Assembly: GCA_017307755.1 (NCBI GenBank)
Contig: JAFKGQ010000006.1
Coordinates: forward strand, 372,001 to 436,000
DNA length: 64,000 nt
Source: Chitinophagaceae bacterium
GTDB lineage: Bacteria > Bacteroidota > Bacteroidia > Chitinophagales > Chitinophagaceae
Direction: 5' to 3'
Notes under the pieces: generated by a model
The model's input: only the letters and a program-made list of their open reading frames with translations
Told to the model about the DNA's origin: nothing
The model's database searches: none
In this document: positions 6,676-14,993 of the stretch, in pieces
Position numbering within the stretch: the stretch's first letter is position 1
Layout of the letters: every line of letters begins with the position of its first letter
Program-made: the position numbers and the translations under genes

Positions 6676-9225
6676 TTATGGGTTCAAATATTGATCCAGT
6701 TCCATTTCACTTTTAATTAACACATCCCTTGGTTTGCTGCCCAAACCCGGTCCTACAACTCCCGCGGCTTCCAGCTGGTCCATCAGACGACCCGCCCGGT
6801 TATATCCCAGCTTCATCCTCCGCTGGATCAGAGATGTCGACCCCAGCTGATTCTGTACGATAAGCCGCGCCGCTTCCTCAAACAGCGGGTCCCGGTCACC
6901 CAGGTCAAGCTCCTTCGCCTCCGGGTCCTTCTCGTCAATGTATTCAGGCAATTTATATGCCTCTGGATAGCCGCGCTGTTTGCCGATAAACTGCGTGATC
7001 TCCTCCACTTCCGGCGTATCCACAAACGCACATTGCAAACGCGTGATCTCGCCGTTATGCGAAATAAGCATATCTCCCTTCCCTATCAATTGATCCGCGC
7101 CGCCGGCATCCAATATGGTACGGCTATCGATCTTGGAAGACACCTTAAACCCGATACGGGCTGGGAAGTTGGCCTTGATCGTACCCGTAATGATATTGAC
7201 GGAAGGCCGCTGCGTGGCAATAATAAGATGGATCCCCACCGCACGCGCCAGCTGCGCCAGCCGGGCGATCGGCATTTCCACCTCCTTGCCCGCCGTCATA
7301 ATAAGGTCCGCAAACTCATCCACCACCAGCACAATGAACGGCAGATATTGATGCCCCTTCTGCGGGTTCAACCTCCGCTTGATAAACTTGTCATTGTATT
7401 CCTTGATATTGCGGGCATTGGCCTCTTTCAAAAGATCATACCGGTTGTCCATCTCGATACACAACGCATTCAGCGTATGGATCACCTTCTTCGTATCCGT
7501 GATGATCGCCTCCTCCTCACCCGGCAGCTTGGCAAGAAAATGTTTCTCGATCGTACGGTAAATGCTCAACTCCACCTTCTTGGGGTCCACCAGCACCAGC
7601 TTCAGTTGGGAAGGATGTTTCTTATACAACAGCGATACCAGGATAGCATTTAGCCCCACCGACTTACCCTGCCCCGTAGCACCCGCCATCAACAGGTGAG
7701 GCATCGATGCGAGGTCCACGATAAAGTTCTCATTGTCGATCCTTTTGCCGATGGCGATGGGAAGATTGAAATTGCTGTGCTGGAACTTATCCGACGACAG
7801 CAATGTACGCATGCTCACCACCGTCTTCTTCACATTGGGCACCTCGATACCGATGGTGCCCTTGCCCGGGATGGGCGCAATGATCCGGATCCCCAACGCC
7901 GCCAGACTCAACGCAATGTCGTCTTCCAGGTTCTTGATACGGGAAATCCGCACACCCGCCGCCGGCACAATCTCATACAGGGTCACCGTAGGTCCTACCG
8001 TAGCGCTGATCTTGGAAATGGAGATATCGTAGTTCTTCAGCGTATTGATGATCTGGTTCTTATTGGCCTCCAGCTCCGTGGCGTCCTGCACGATCTTCTC
8101 ACTCCCGTGCGCCTCCAGCAGGTCCAGGGAAGGATATTGATAATCCCGCAGGTCCAGCGTCGGCTCATAATCAGGCAGCGGCGCCCCGGTTGCAACCTCT
8201 TCAGTAGCCTCCTCCTCCGGACGCACCTCATCTATATTGCTTTTGATCTCCAACTCCAACTCGGGTCCCGCCGGTTTGGTTTTCACCTGTGGAGGCGCCA
8301 CCGGAAGGGGAGGTATCTCCTCCAATATCTCCGGCTCCTCCACCGGTGCAGGCGTTATGTCAAAAGGAGGTTCCTCCTCCTCTTCTTCTTTCTCCGTCAA
8401 CGTCAGCGGAAGGACTTCTTCCTCCGGCTCTTCAGGCGCAATGGCTACAACACCGCCCTCTTCCTTCAGCACATTGCCTTTCATACTGCTGAACCCCTCA
8501 TCTACAAAAAGCCGCGCCCCCCCTTTCACCGGTGCGATCTTCTCCTCTTTTTCCTCATCTTCATCTTCCACCGCCTCAACGGCCGGCTTCCGCTCCCGCA
8601 CAGGCAGGGACGGTACTTTAAAGACAGGGTTAAAACGCCATATGAAATAGGCCAGCCCCGTCACCAACAGCAATGCCGCCGTTCCCAGCCAGCCCAGGAA
8701 CTTCACCAGCCAGTCGCTGATCATATCCCCTACCGCCCCGCCCCAGGGAAAACCATTCCCCCTGGTAATAAATGCCATCGCAACGGAAAAGAACAACAGC
8801 CCCGCTATCACGTAACGAAGATTCCTGCCAATGGAAAACACCTTGCGGGTAAACAGCAGGTTGACCCCCACGATAAAAAAGAAGGAACAAAAAAGATAAG
8901 AAGCCAATCCAAAACCCTTAAAAAAAAATTGATGCGCTATCAACGCACCCAGATTACCCAGCAGATTAGCTACCTTTACTTCAGAGGAAGGTAAAAGAAT
9001 GGAGGCGCCATGGAACACCTTATCCTGGTCCTCTTTCCAGGTGAATAAATAGGATGTAAATGCTATAAAAAGAAAGACGGCCAGCAACAGAAAGACGGCC
9101 CCGGTGATCTTATGGGTACGCTCATCTTTGACGATCTGTTTGACTGTAACCTGTGGGTCCTTTTCAGGTTTTAGCTTTTCCGAAGCAGGCGCCTGGCTCT
9201 TCTTAGACTTCAGTCGGTTTGCCAT
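6676..9225 (-). CDS. ftsK: FtsK/SpoIIIE DNA translocase
   Basis: An 849-residue septal DNA pump that clears chromosome ends during division. The start at 9225 (MANRLKSKK) is preferred; an ATG 153 bp upstream would run into the divergent kinase gene. The N-terminus has four or so membrane helices (about residues 40-200), then a low-complexity Glu/Pro-rich linker (about 210-350). The motor domain carries the Walker A loop GATGQGKS (about 515-522), Walker B LVVDEFADL (about 633-641) and the RPS(V) sensor. The C-terminal winged-helix gamma domain, with STSLIQRRMKLGYNRAGRLM, reads the chromosome polarity sequence. Length is typical of Bacteroidota FtsK. Confidence 0.96.
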   Translation of the reverse strand: MANRLKSKKSQAPASEKLKPEKDPQVTVKQIVKDERTHKITGAVFLLLAVFLFIAFTSYLFTWKEDQDKVFHGASILLPSSEVKVANLLGNLGALIAHQFFFKGFGLASYLFCSFFFIVGVNLLFTRKVFSIGRNLRYVIAGLLFFSVAMAFITRGNGFPWGGAVGDMISDWLVKFLGWLGTAALLLVTGLAYFIWRFNPVFKVPSLPVRERKPAVEAVEDEDEEKEEKIAPVKGGARLFVDEGFSSMKGNVLKEEGGVVAIAPEEPEEEVLPLTLTEKEEEEEEPPFDITPAPVEEPEILEEIPPLPVAPPQVKTKPAGPELELEIKSNIDEVRPEEEATEEVATGAPLPDYEPTLDLRDYQYPSLDLLEAHGSEKIVQDATELEANKNQIINTLKNYDISISKISATVGPTVTLYEIVPAAGVRISRIKNLEDDIALSLAALGIRIIAPIPGKGTIGIEVPNVKKTVVSMRTLLSSDKFQHSNFNLPIAIGKRIDNENFIVDLASMPHLLMAGATGQGKSVGLNAILVSLLYKKHPSQLKLVLVDPKKVELSIYRTIEKHFLAKLPGEEEAIITDTKKVIHTLNALCIEMDNRYDLLKEANARNIKEYNDKFIKRRLNPQKGHQYLPFIVLVVDEFADLIMTAGKEVEMPIARLAQLARAVGIHLIIATQRPSVNIITGTIKANFPARIGFKVSSKIDSRTILDAGGADQLIGKGDMLISHNGEITRLQCAFVDTPEVEEITQFIGKQRGYPEAYKLPEYIDEKDPEAKELDLGDRDPLFEEAARLIVQNQLGSTSLIQRRMKLGYNRAGRLMDQLEAAGVVGPGLGSKPRDVLIKSEMELDQYLNP

Positions 9226-9230
9226 GAATG

Positions 9231-9274
9231 TAAAGATACGTGAGACATTATTATTTTTATTTACTTTATCTTTA
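9231..9274. promoter_or_regulatory. Divergent promoter region between ftsK and the histidine kinase
   Basis: TATCTTTA occurs on both strands: minus strand at 9231-9238 for ftsK and plus strand at 9267-9274 for the kinase. Both match TAnnTTTG except for the last base. The minus box is so close to the ftsK ATG (9225) that the message would be nearly leaderless. Confidence 0.3.
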
Positions 9275-9295
9275 AAAAAACTGCTTATCAGGTAC

Positions 9296-11230
9296 ATGTC
9301 AGGGCTTTGTCGATCTATCTTATCCAACTGTGGCAGGATCATACCGGTGACCCTGCTGATCCTGTTGAACGTCCGCATACTGAGCGCAAACGATCAGCCG
9401 CCGGCCCTACCCGACCTGGCCAGGGTCGGCGTAGCGGAAGATATCTCCTCAACTACCCATGTCTGCTTTTCCCATTTGAAGACCATTTCCCCGCAGCAAC
9501 TGCCCTATCTCGCTTATTCCATCAAAGGGACCCGTAAGTACTCTAACTTTATCACACCCGCCCAGGTGAATGATAAGGCAGTCCTGACATTCACCCTCGT
9601 CAACAGCAGCTCCCAGCCGCAAAGCGTCTGGTTCTGCCCGGGCTTTTATTTTGACTCCATCTATCTCTACCGGCAGACAGGCCCGCCGGACATCGTACAA
9701 GCCCTGCCCGCCATCCTCCCCCCCGACCCCGACAGCCTGGGCTACAGAAAGATCACCCTCGCCGCCCGCGATACAGGCGTCTTCTATGCCGTGCTGACCT
9801 TTATACGCAGCCCCATCAATTCCATCAATCCCAGCCTTACAAAAGAGTCCTACGTCACCTACGGCATCGTGTTCGTACACAAAACAAAGACCAATTTTGA
9901 TATTATCACCAATCTGTTTGCGGGTATCATGCTGATGATGATCTTCTATGGTGTCAGCGAATACGTGCAAACCTCAAAACCGGAATTTGTTTATTACGCC
10001 GGCTACTGCTTCTTCATCAGCAGTATGCTCTTCCTCAAAGCCACGTTACACAATACCACCACCGCCTTCAACTATTTCTTCGAATCCTTTCTCGACAATA
10101 TCATGTTCTGCCTCGGCCATATCTCCTATATGCTTTTCCATCGGAAATTCCTGGAAACCCGGAAGAACTACAGGAGTCTCGATCGTATCCTGTTCTGGGG
10201 CGCCTGCGCCATCGGCCTGATGACAGTGCTCTATACGCTCGCTTATTTCCTGATCCCCGATTTCCGCGTCTCCAATACCATCGAGGATTCCACCAAATAT
10301 GTGCTCATCATCATTTGTCTCCTCTTCATCATCAAAGGCATGAGCTATCGCAATCAGCTGATGAACTACATCGTGATGGGGAATATCAGCCTTTTCGGGC
10401 TGGCCATCCTGTCCCAGCTGATGATCGCCACCAACTTCAAGCCTGTGAGAGGCCCCTCCGTCCTGAACCTCGCTCTCTTCTACTATGAAGTGGGCATTAC
10501 TATTGAACTGATATTCTTTTTGATAGCCATCACCTATAAAAATAAGATGGAGATCACCCTCAGCATCCAGAAAGAGGAAAAACTAAAGCTGGAGACGGAA
10601 AGAAAAGAGCTGGAAAAACAAGTGGCCGTACTGGCCGCCAAACAGGACGAGCGCAATCGTATCTCCGCCGATATGCACGACGAACTGGGCTCAGGGGTTA
10701 CAGCCATCCGCCTGATGAGCGAGATTGTAAAGAGCAAGATGAAAGACATGGTCTTCCCCGAAATAGAAAAGATCTCCCAATCCGCCAACGAGCTGCTCAA
10801 TAAGATGAATACCATCATCTGGACCATGACAAGCTCCAATGACTCCGTAGAGAACCTCGTGGCCTATATCCGCAGCTATGCCGTGGAATTCTTCGAAAAT
10901 ACAACCATCGACTGCTATTTTAGCATGCCGGCGTCCATCCCCCACCGGGAGATCAATGGAGAGAAAAGAAGGAATATGTTCCTCTCTGTAAAAGAGGCGC
11001 TGAACAATGTGCTAAAACACTCGCAGAGCTCGGTGGTAAAGATAAATGTCTCCGTAGGCGAAAAGCTCGTCATCGAGATCCAGGACGATGGGGTCGGTAT
11101 CAATATGGAAAAGCTGCGCAAATTCGGTAACGGCCTCCACAACATGAAAAAAAGGATGGCCTCCATCGACGGAGAGTTCGAGATCGCAAATCACGAAGGC
11201 ACCCGCACCACCTTTGGACTGTTACTCTAG
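9296..11230 (+). CDS. Orphan 7TM sensor histidine kinase (HisKA_3-like)
   Basis: A 644-residue membrane sensor kinase. The start at 9296 (MSGLCRS) is chosen because upstream starts overlap ftsK and precede the signal sequence. Order of parts: signal/anchor (about 14-31), a periplasmic 7TMR-DISM-type sensory domain to about residue 200, seven membrane helices (about 202-415), a coiled coil (about 420-450), then the dimerisation helix with the phospho-acceptor H461 in ISADMHDELGSGVTAIR. The ATPase domain has the N box EALNNVLKH (568-576) and DDGVGIN (597-603). The kinase type normally pairs with a LuxR- or NarL-type regulator, but none is adjacent, so it is an orphan. The ligand is unknown. It overlaps the next, convergent gene by 4 bp. 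Confidence 0.88.
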   Translation: MSGLCRSILSNCGRIIPVTLLILLNVRILSANDQPPALPDLARVGVAEDISSTTHVCFSHLKTISPQQLPYLAYSIKGTRKYSNFITPAQVNDKAVLTFTLVNSSSQPQSVWFCPGFYFDSIYLYRQTGPPDIVQALPAILPPDPDSLGYRKITLAARDTGVFYAVLTFIRSPINSINPSLTKESYVTYGIVFVHKTKTNFDIITNLFAGIMLMMIFYGVSEYVQTSKPEFVYYAGYCFFISSMLFLKATLHNTTTAFNYFFESFLDNIMFCLGHISYMLFHRKFLETRKNYRSLDRILFWGACAIGLMTVLYTLAYFLIPDFRVSNTIEDSTKYVLIIICLLFIIKGMSYRNQLMNYIVMGNISLFGLAILSQLMIATNFKPVRGPSVLNLALFYYEVGITIELIFFLIAITYKNKMEITLSIQKEEKLKLETERKELEKQVAVLAAKQDERNRISADMHDELGSGVTAIRLMSEIVKSKMKDMVFPEIEKISQSANELLNKMNTIIWTMTSSNDSVENLVAYIRSYAVEFFENTTIDCYFSMPASIPHREINGEKRRNMFLSVKEALNNVLKHSQSSVVKINVSVGEKLVIEIQDDGVGINMEKLRKFGNGLHNMKKRMASIDGEFEIANHEGTRTTFGLLL

Positions 11231-11643
11231 CGCTCATCCCGCCCCGGCCGGTCACCGCCCTTCTGCGACACCCCCAGCCAAAGAAAGATCCATCCCCCAA
11301 TAAAGAACAGCCCCCCGATGGGCGTAATAGGCCCCGCTATCTTCTCATGAGCGCTCTCCGCGATCTTCAGCGCCGTCATCAGATACAGCGAACCCGAAAA
11401 AAGAATGATCCCCGTAATAAAACAATTGCCCGCCCACACCATCCACCGGTTGTTAAACCGCTCCGACAGCAGGGCCACTATCAGCAACGCGAACACATGG
11501 TAGAACTGGTATCGCACCCCCGTTTCAAAGACACTCAACGTCTCAGGAGATACCATCTGCTTTAACTTATGTGCGGCAAAAGCCCCCAGGACCACAGACA
11601 ATACGCCCAACAGCGCAGCGACGGAAAGAAAGCTCTTATTCAT
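11227..11643 (-). CDS. DUF423 (YgdD-type) small membrane protein
   Basis: A 138-residue protein with four predicted membrane helices. It matches the DUF423 pattern: LGVLSVVLGAFAAHKLK near the N-terminus, then ETGVRYQFYHVFALL and PITPIGGLFFIGGW. The role of this family is not established. It overlaps aroK by 8 bp and follows the acyl-CoA dehydrogenase and aroK on the same strand, so the three are likely one transcript. The C-terminal tail (QKGGDRPGRDER) is hydrophilic. It converges with the kinase gene, sharing 4 bp at the stop codons. Confidence 0.87.
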   Translation of the reverse strand: MNKSFLSVAALLGVLSVVLGAFAAHKLKQMVSPETLSVFETGVRYQFYHVFALLIVALLSERFNNRWMVWAGNCFITGIILFSGSLYLMTALKIAESAHEKIAGPITPIGGLFFIGGWIFLWLGVSQKGGDRPGRDER

Positions 11644-12145
11644 TTTGTAACAATAATCTGATTAGTTCTTCTAATGTTATAGACTCCTCGTTCACTATTA
11701 TATCCGCCTGTTCATAATACATCTTCCGCTCGCTCAGCTTACGGATAATATACCGCTTCAGCTCCTCATCGCTGATCTCCTTTATCAACGGGCGGCTCAT
11801 CCGCTCTTTTAGCAACCGCTCCTTCAGCACATCCACCGAAGTATTCAGCCACACTACCCGCCCGCTCTTTTTCATAAACTCAATATTGTTAAAAAAACAA
11901 GGCGTCCCCCCGCCGCAGGACAGGACAAAACTCTCCTCCCGGCCCACCAGCTCTTCCAATGTCTCCATTTCCCGGTAACGGAAATACTCCTCCCCTTTTT
12001 CGGAAAAGACATCCGCAATGGACTTTTGCTCCTTGTCCACAATGAGGGAATCCAGGTCCCGGAATGGCAGCTGCAGCTTGGCCGAAAGCAGTTTGCCCCA
12101 GTGGGTCTTACCGGAGCCCATAAATCCTATTAAAAAGATTTTCAT
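11636..12145 (-). CDS. aroK: Shikimate kinase
   Basis: A 169-residue cytoplasmic kinase that phosphorylates shikimate at O3 in the chorismate pathway. The P-loop is GFMGSGKT (7-14). The substrate-binding set is visible: D32 in RDLDSLI, R56 in EEYFRYRE and GGG at 78-80. The lid region is RLLKERMSRPLI. Length is typical. Its ATG overlaps the stop of the acyl-CoA dehydrogenase (TAATG), so the two are translationally coupled, although they belong to different pathways. No other aro genes are nearby. Confidence 0.95.
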   Translation of the reverse strand: MKIFLIGFMGSGKTHWGKLLSAKLQLPFRDLDSLIVDKEQKSIADVFSEKGEEYFRYREMETLEELVGREESFVLSCGGGTPCFFNNIEFMKKSGRVVWLNTSVDVLKERLLKERMSRPLIKEISDEELKRYIIRKLSERKMYYEQADIIVNEESITLEELIRLLLQNE

Positions 12146-13329
12146 TATTTAAATGCATTCAACCCGGTGATATCCAGGCCGGTGATCAGCAAATGTACGT
12201 CATGCGTCCCTTCGTACGTGATGACACTTTCAATATTCATCATGTGACGCATAATAGGATACTCACCCGTAATACCCATCCCCCCCAACATCTGACGGGC
12301 GTCCCTCGCGATCTGTGCCGCAATCTCGCATCCGTTACGCTTAGCCATGGACACCTGGGCCGGGGTAGCCCTTTTTTCATTCATAAGGGTACCCAGACGC
12401 CAATTCAACAGTTGGGCCTTGGTGATCTCCGTGATCATTTCAGCCAGCTTTTTTTGCTGTAGCTGAAATCCACCGATAGGCCGCTCGAACTGCACCCTTT
12501 CCTTACTGTACTGTAAGGCAGTGTCATAACAATCCATTGCCGCGCCTACTACTCCCCAGGCAATACCATAACGCGCCTTCGTCAGACAGCTGAGCGGCCC
12601 CTTCAAACCCTTTATATTCGGCAGGATATTCGCCTTCGGCACCTTCACATGGTCAAATACAAGTTCGCCCGTGGCCGAAGCCCGAAGACTCCACTTCCCA
12701 TGCGTCGTAGGCGTGCTGAACCCCTCCATCCCCCGCTCCACGATCAGCCCCCGCACCTCCCCCTGCTCATCCTTTGCCCAAACCACCGCCACCTGGGAAA
12801 AAGGGGCATTGCTGATCCACATCTTACTCCCGTTAAGCACCACATGGTCCCCCGCATCTTTTATATTGCTCAGCATATTGCTCGGATCACTGCCATGGTT
12901 GGGCTCCGTAAGACCAAAACAACCCAGCCACTCCCCGCTGGCCAGCTTGGGCAAAAATTTCTTCCGCTGCTCCTCGCTGCCATATTCATAGATAGGGAAC
13001 ATCACCAGCGACCCCTGCACCGAAGCCGTCGACCGCACCCCGCTGTCGCCCCGCTCCAACTCCTGCATCATCAGCCCGTAACTGATATAATCCAGCCCCC
13101 CACCCCCATATTCCGGGAGGATCGTAGGCCCAAAACATCCCAACTCCCCCAACTCCCGGACAATCTGCTGAGGGAACTCCGCTTTCTGCGCACAATCCTC
13201 GATAATGGGAGAAATAGACTTTTTGACATAAGCCCTCACTGATTCACGTATCAGTTTTTGCTCTTCCGTCAATAGGTCGTCCACCTGGTAATAATCCGGA
13301 CTTTGAAAGACGTCTGTTTTTGCGGCCAT
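12145..13329 (-). CDS. Glutaryl-CoA dehydrogenase-like acyl-CoA dehydrogenase
   Basis: A 394-residue FAD enzyme of the acyl-CoA dehydrogenase family. The closest pattern is glutaryl-CoA dehydrogenase, which oxidises and decarboxylates glutaryl-CoA to crotonyl-CoA. Supporting marks are SVQGSLVMFPI near residue 110, GCFGLTEPNHGSDPSNM (FAD/substrate loop), WISNAPFSQVAVVWAK, LTKARYGIAWGVVGAAMDC and the catalytic base E373 in ITYEGTHDVH. GCDH ends the lysine and tryptophan routes, and a kynureninase and a 3-hydroxyacyl-CoA dehydrogenase are elsewhere in this window, which fits but does not prove the substrate. It heads a three-gene set with aroK and the DUF423 gene. Confidence 0.85.
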   Translation of the reverse strand: MAAKTDVFQSPDYYQVDDLLTEEQKLIRESVRAYVKKSISPIIEDCAQKAEFPQQIVRELGELGCFGPTILPEYGGGGLDYISYGLMMQELERGDSGVRSTASVQGSLVMFPIYEYGSEEQRKKFLPKLASGEWLGCFGLTEPNHGSDPSNMLSNIKDAGDHVVLNGSKMWISNAPFSQVAVVWAKDEQGEVRGLIVERGMEGFSTPTTHGKWSLRASATGELVFDHVKVPKANILPNIKGLKGPLSCLTKARYGIAWGVVGAAMDCYDTALQYSKERVQFERPIGGFQLQQKKLAEMITEITKAQLLNWRLGTLMNEKRATPAQVSMAKRNGCEIAAQIARDARQMLGGMGITGEYPIMRHMMNIESVITYEGTHDVHLLITGLDITGLNAFK

Positions 13330-13380
13330 GGGATATGATGGTTTGTGGCACTAAAGTAAGAAAAACCTGATTGTGAGCCA

Positions 13381-14199
13381 TTAATCGCCGCTCCCCTTCA
13401 CTTTTCCACTCCTCCGGATAAAGAACTCCATTGCGATCAGGGCTGCGACAAATAAGCAAACCTGTATGGATAAGCCAATAAATTCCGGCCGGACAGTGCA
13501 GTTTTCCGGGAAGCTGATCCTCCAAAGCAATCCCTTATCTCCATGAATACCAACAATATTTTGAAGGACATTCACTGAAATATGTATCCCTGCGGGCAGA
13601 GCAATACCCCTTGACCATACTGCCGCCAGGCCAAAAACAAACGACCAGACGAATGGCCCCCCAAAGGCTACATAGACACTCCACCCCATAGCAATATGGT
13701 AAAATGCAAATGCCAGTGCGATGATCAATAATGTCACCCGCAATCCGAAAACCTGGCCAAGACGCACCAGTGGATAAGACCGGAAAGCGACTTCCTCCAT
13801 TATCCCCAGCGGTATGAACGTTAAGTAAGCCATCAGGACATAGCCATCCACTTTCCAGGGAATGCGTTCCAGCCTCCCACCGCCACACACCAACAGGATC
13901 AGTACGATCACAAAAAAGATACAGCTGCCCAGCAAAAAACCTTTGAAAAAACGCAAAAAAGTACCTTTCTCCCAAAATAACCGGATCGCCCTAAAGGAGC
14001 TTTTTTCCCACTTTAGAAAAAGCCAGGTTGAAAAGAATGCAGCAACGGTTCCGGATATCCAGTTGCCAAAGCCTGGAAAATGAATGTTCCCCGGGAAGAA
14101 ACTGCAGATAACCCCTCCTGTTATATATACCCCGATAAAGGTCATCCAGTATAAAAGGACCCGGGCCGTCACCCTGCTGGTTTTAGTCGCATGCTTCAT
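13381..14199 (-). CDS. CPBP-family intramembrane metalloprotease (Abi-like)
   Basis: A 272-residue membrane protein with about eight helices and the CPBP/CAAX-protease signature: E135-E136-x3-R140 in IMEEVAFRSY, H168 in AFAFYHIAMGW and a later H in PAGIHISVN. Such proteins are type II CAAX prenyl protease relatives; in bacteria many relate to bacteriocin self-immunity or maturation, but the substrate here is unknown. The start at 14199 (MKHATKTSR) is chosen because a perfect -7 box occupies 14221-14228, so the ATG at 14223 lies inside the promoter; ATGs at 14208 and 14202 are also possible. It is divergent from an XRE regulator, with a palindrome between them. Confidence 0.8.
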   Translation of the reverse strand: MKHATKTSRVTARVLLYWMTFIGVYITGGVICSFFPGNIHFPGFGNWISGTVAAFFSTWLFLKWEKSSFRAIRLFWEKGTFLRFFKGFLLGSCIFFVIVLILLVCGGGRLERIPWKVDGYVLMAYLTFIPLGIMEEVAFRSYPLVRLGQVFGLRVTLLIIALAFAFYHIAMGWSVYVAFGGPFVWSFVFGLAAVWSRGIALPAGIHISVNVLQNIVGIHGDKGLLWRISFPENCTVRPEFIGLSIQVCLFVAALIAMEFFIRRSGKVKGSGD

Positions 14200-14220
14200 C
14201 ATACACATTTTGGATTGAGT

Positions 14221-14228
14221 CAAAAATA
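14221..14228 (-). promoter_or_regulatory. -7 box of the CPBP protease gene
   Basis: On the minus strand TATTTTTG, a full TAnnTTTG match. Its position fixes the translation start downstream of 14214. Confidence 0.45.
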
Positions 14229-14249
14229 TTACCTTGAAAAGAAAATACT

Positions 14250-14273
14250 TTACGTCATAGGCATCTGACGTAA
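14250..14273. promoter_or_regulatory. Perfect inverted repeat, candidate operator of the XRE regulator
   Basis: TTACGTCA (14250-14257) and TGACGTAA (14266-14273) are perfect 8-bp arms around an 8-bp spacer. A further TGACG half-site is at 14277-14281. The repeat lies where the upstream promoter element of both divergent genes would be, so a dimeric regulator bound here could control both. The adjacent XRE-type gene is the obvious candidate (inference). Confidence 0.5.
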
Positions 14274-14289
14274 GAATGACGGGAAATCA

Positions 14290-14297
14290 TATGTTTA
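14290..14297 (+). promoter_or_regulatory. Weak -7 box of the XRE regulator gene
   Basis: TATGTTTA matches TAnnTTTG except at the last base. It ends 7 bp before the ATG at 14305, so the message would be leaderless or nearly so. Confidence 0.3.
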
Positions 14298-14304
14298 ATA
14301 AGCT

Positions 14305-14814
14305 ATGGATCAATCAAATGAAAACTCCATTGCTGTCAGGGTTAAGGAAGGCCGCCTGAGCAAAGGGTATACACAGCAGGAATTGTCCGATTTGACCGGT
14401 ATTAGTATCCGGTCTGTTCAGCGGATAGAGAACGGAGATGTAATCCCCCGGGAATATACGTTGCGCCTGCTTGCTGAACAGCTGGGATTGAAAGATATCA
14501 CGCAGCTGAACTCCATCCAGGGTCAGCAGAGGGCGGCCTCATCTACCCTATCCCTTTCTCCCGTTGATCAACCCGCTGTGGATGCCACCCTCGCCCCTCA
14601 TCCGCCATCGAGTGGTCAACCTCCTGTTTCTCACCGGTTAAATAAACCCCGAAGGATCATCCTTTCTGTGGGCATAGGTCTTTTTTTGATCTTAGGTACC
14701 GCCGCATTTATTGCACAATCGCCCAGGTTTCCCGAAACTGCCTTTGAAGCCTTTTGCCTCTGGTCGGTGATTACGCTGGTATATACAGTGATCCTGGTCG
14801 CCATCTGGAAATAG
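14305..14814 (+). CDS. XRE-family regulator with two C-terminal membrane helices
   Basis: A 169-residue protein: an XRE/Cro-type helix-turn-helix at about residues 10-65 (GYTQQELSDLTGISIRSVQRIENG), a Pro/Ser-rich linker to about 113, then two hydrophobic helices (about 117-137 and 150-168). This makes it a membrane-tethered DNA-binding protein, a design seen in small regulators next to membrane proteins. It is divergent from a CPBP protease gene, and a perfect inverted repeat lies between the two. Possibly the membrane part senses, or is cut by, its neighbour (inference). No close functional homologue is recognised. Confidence 0.8.
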   Translation: MDQSNENSIAVRVKEGRLSKGYTQQELSDLTGISIRSVQRIENGDVIPREYTLRLLAEQLGLKDITQLNSIQGQQRAASSTLSLSPVDQPAVDATLAPHPPSSGQPPVSHRLNKPRRIILSVGIGLFLILGTAAFIAQSPRFPETAFEAFCLWSVITLVYTVILVAIWK

Positions 14815-14900
14815 CTCCCCAAACCATCCTCCGAATGGGTTTTTAAGGAAAATATTTCATAATTATGCAACATGTCTTAAAAGGTTGTGTACTTATTATG

Positions 14901-14986
14901 GAACTGCTGAAGGCAGTTCGACCGAAGGTCAGACATTAGCCCTTTGCGGGAATAGGGCTAAATTATTAAAAAAGCCCTATTCGCGC
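14901..14986 (+). promoter_or_regulatory. Structured leader of the ECF sigma gene with competing hairpins
   Basis: Stem A is GAACTGC (14901-14907) / GCAGTTC (14913-14919). Stem B is GACC (14920-14923) / GGTC (14927-14930). Stem C is TTAGCCCT (14936-14943) / AGGGCTAA (14954-14961), all perfect. A rival pairing joins 14946-14959 with 14973-14986 (13 of 14 bases), which would break stem C and tie up the bases 8 to 21 nt before the ATG. The layout suggests translational or stability control, possibly by temperature or a bound factor. No known riboswitch class is recognised. Confidence 0.5.
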
Positions 14987-14993
14987 ACATAAA

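Noticed and set aside
7696..8994. 432-codon plus-strand open frame opposite ftsK
   Set aside because: It is fully antisense to the well-conserved FtsK linker and motor. Its product is an Arg/His-rich string with no domain, as expected from the reverse of a GC-rich, Glu/Pro-rich coding region.
9104..9295. 64-codon N-terminal extension of the histidine kinase
   Set aside because: It overlaps the start of ftsK on the other strand and precedes a good signal sequence; the start at 9296 is better.
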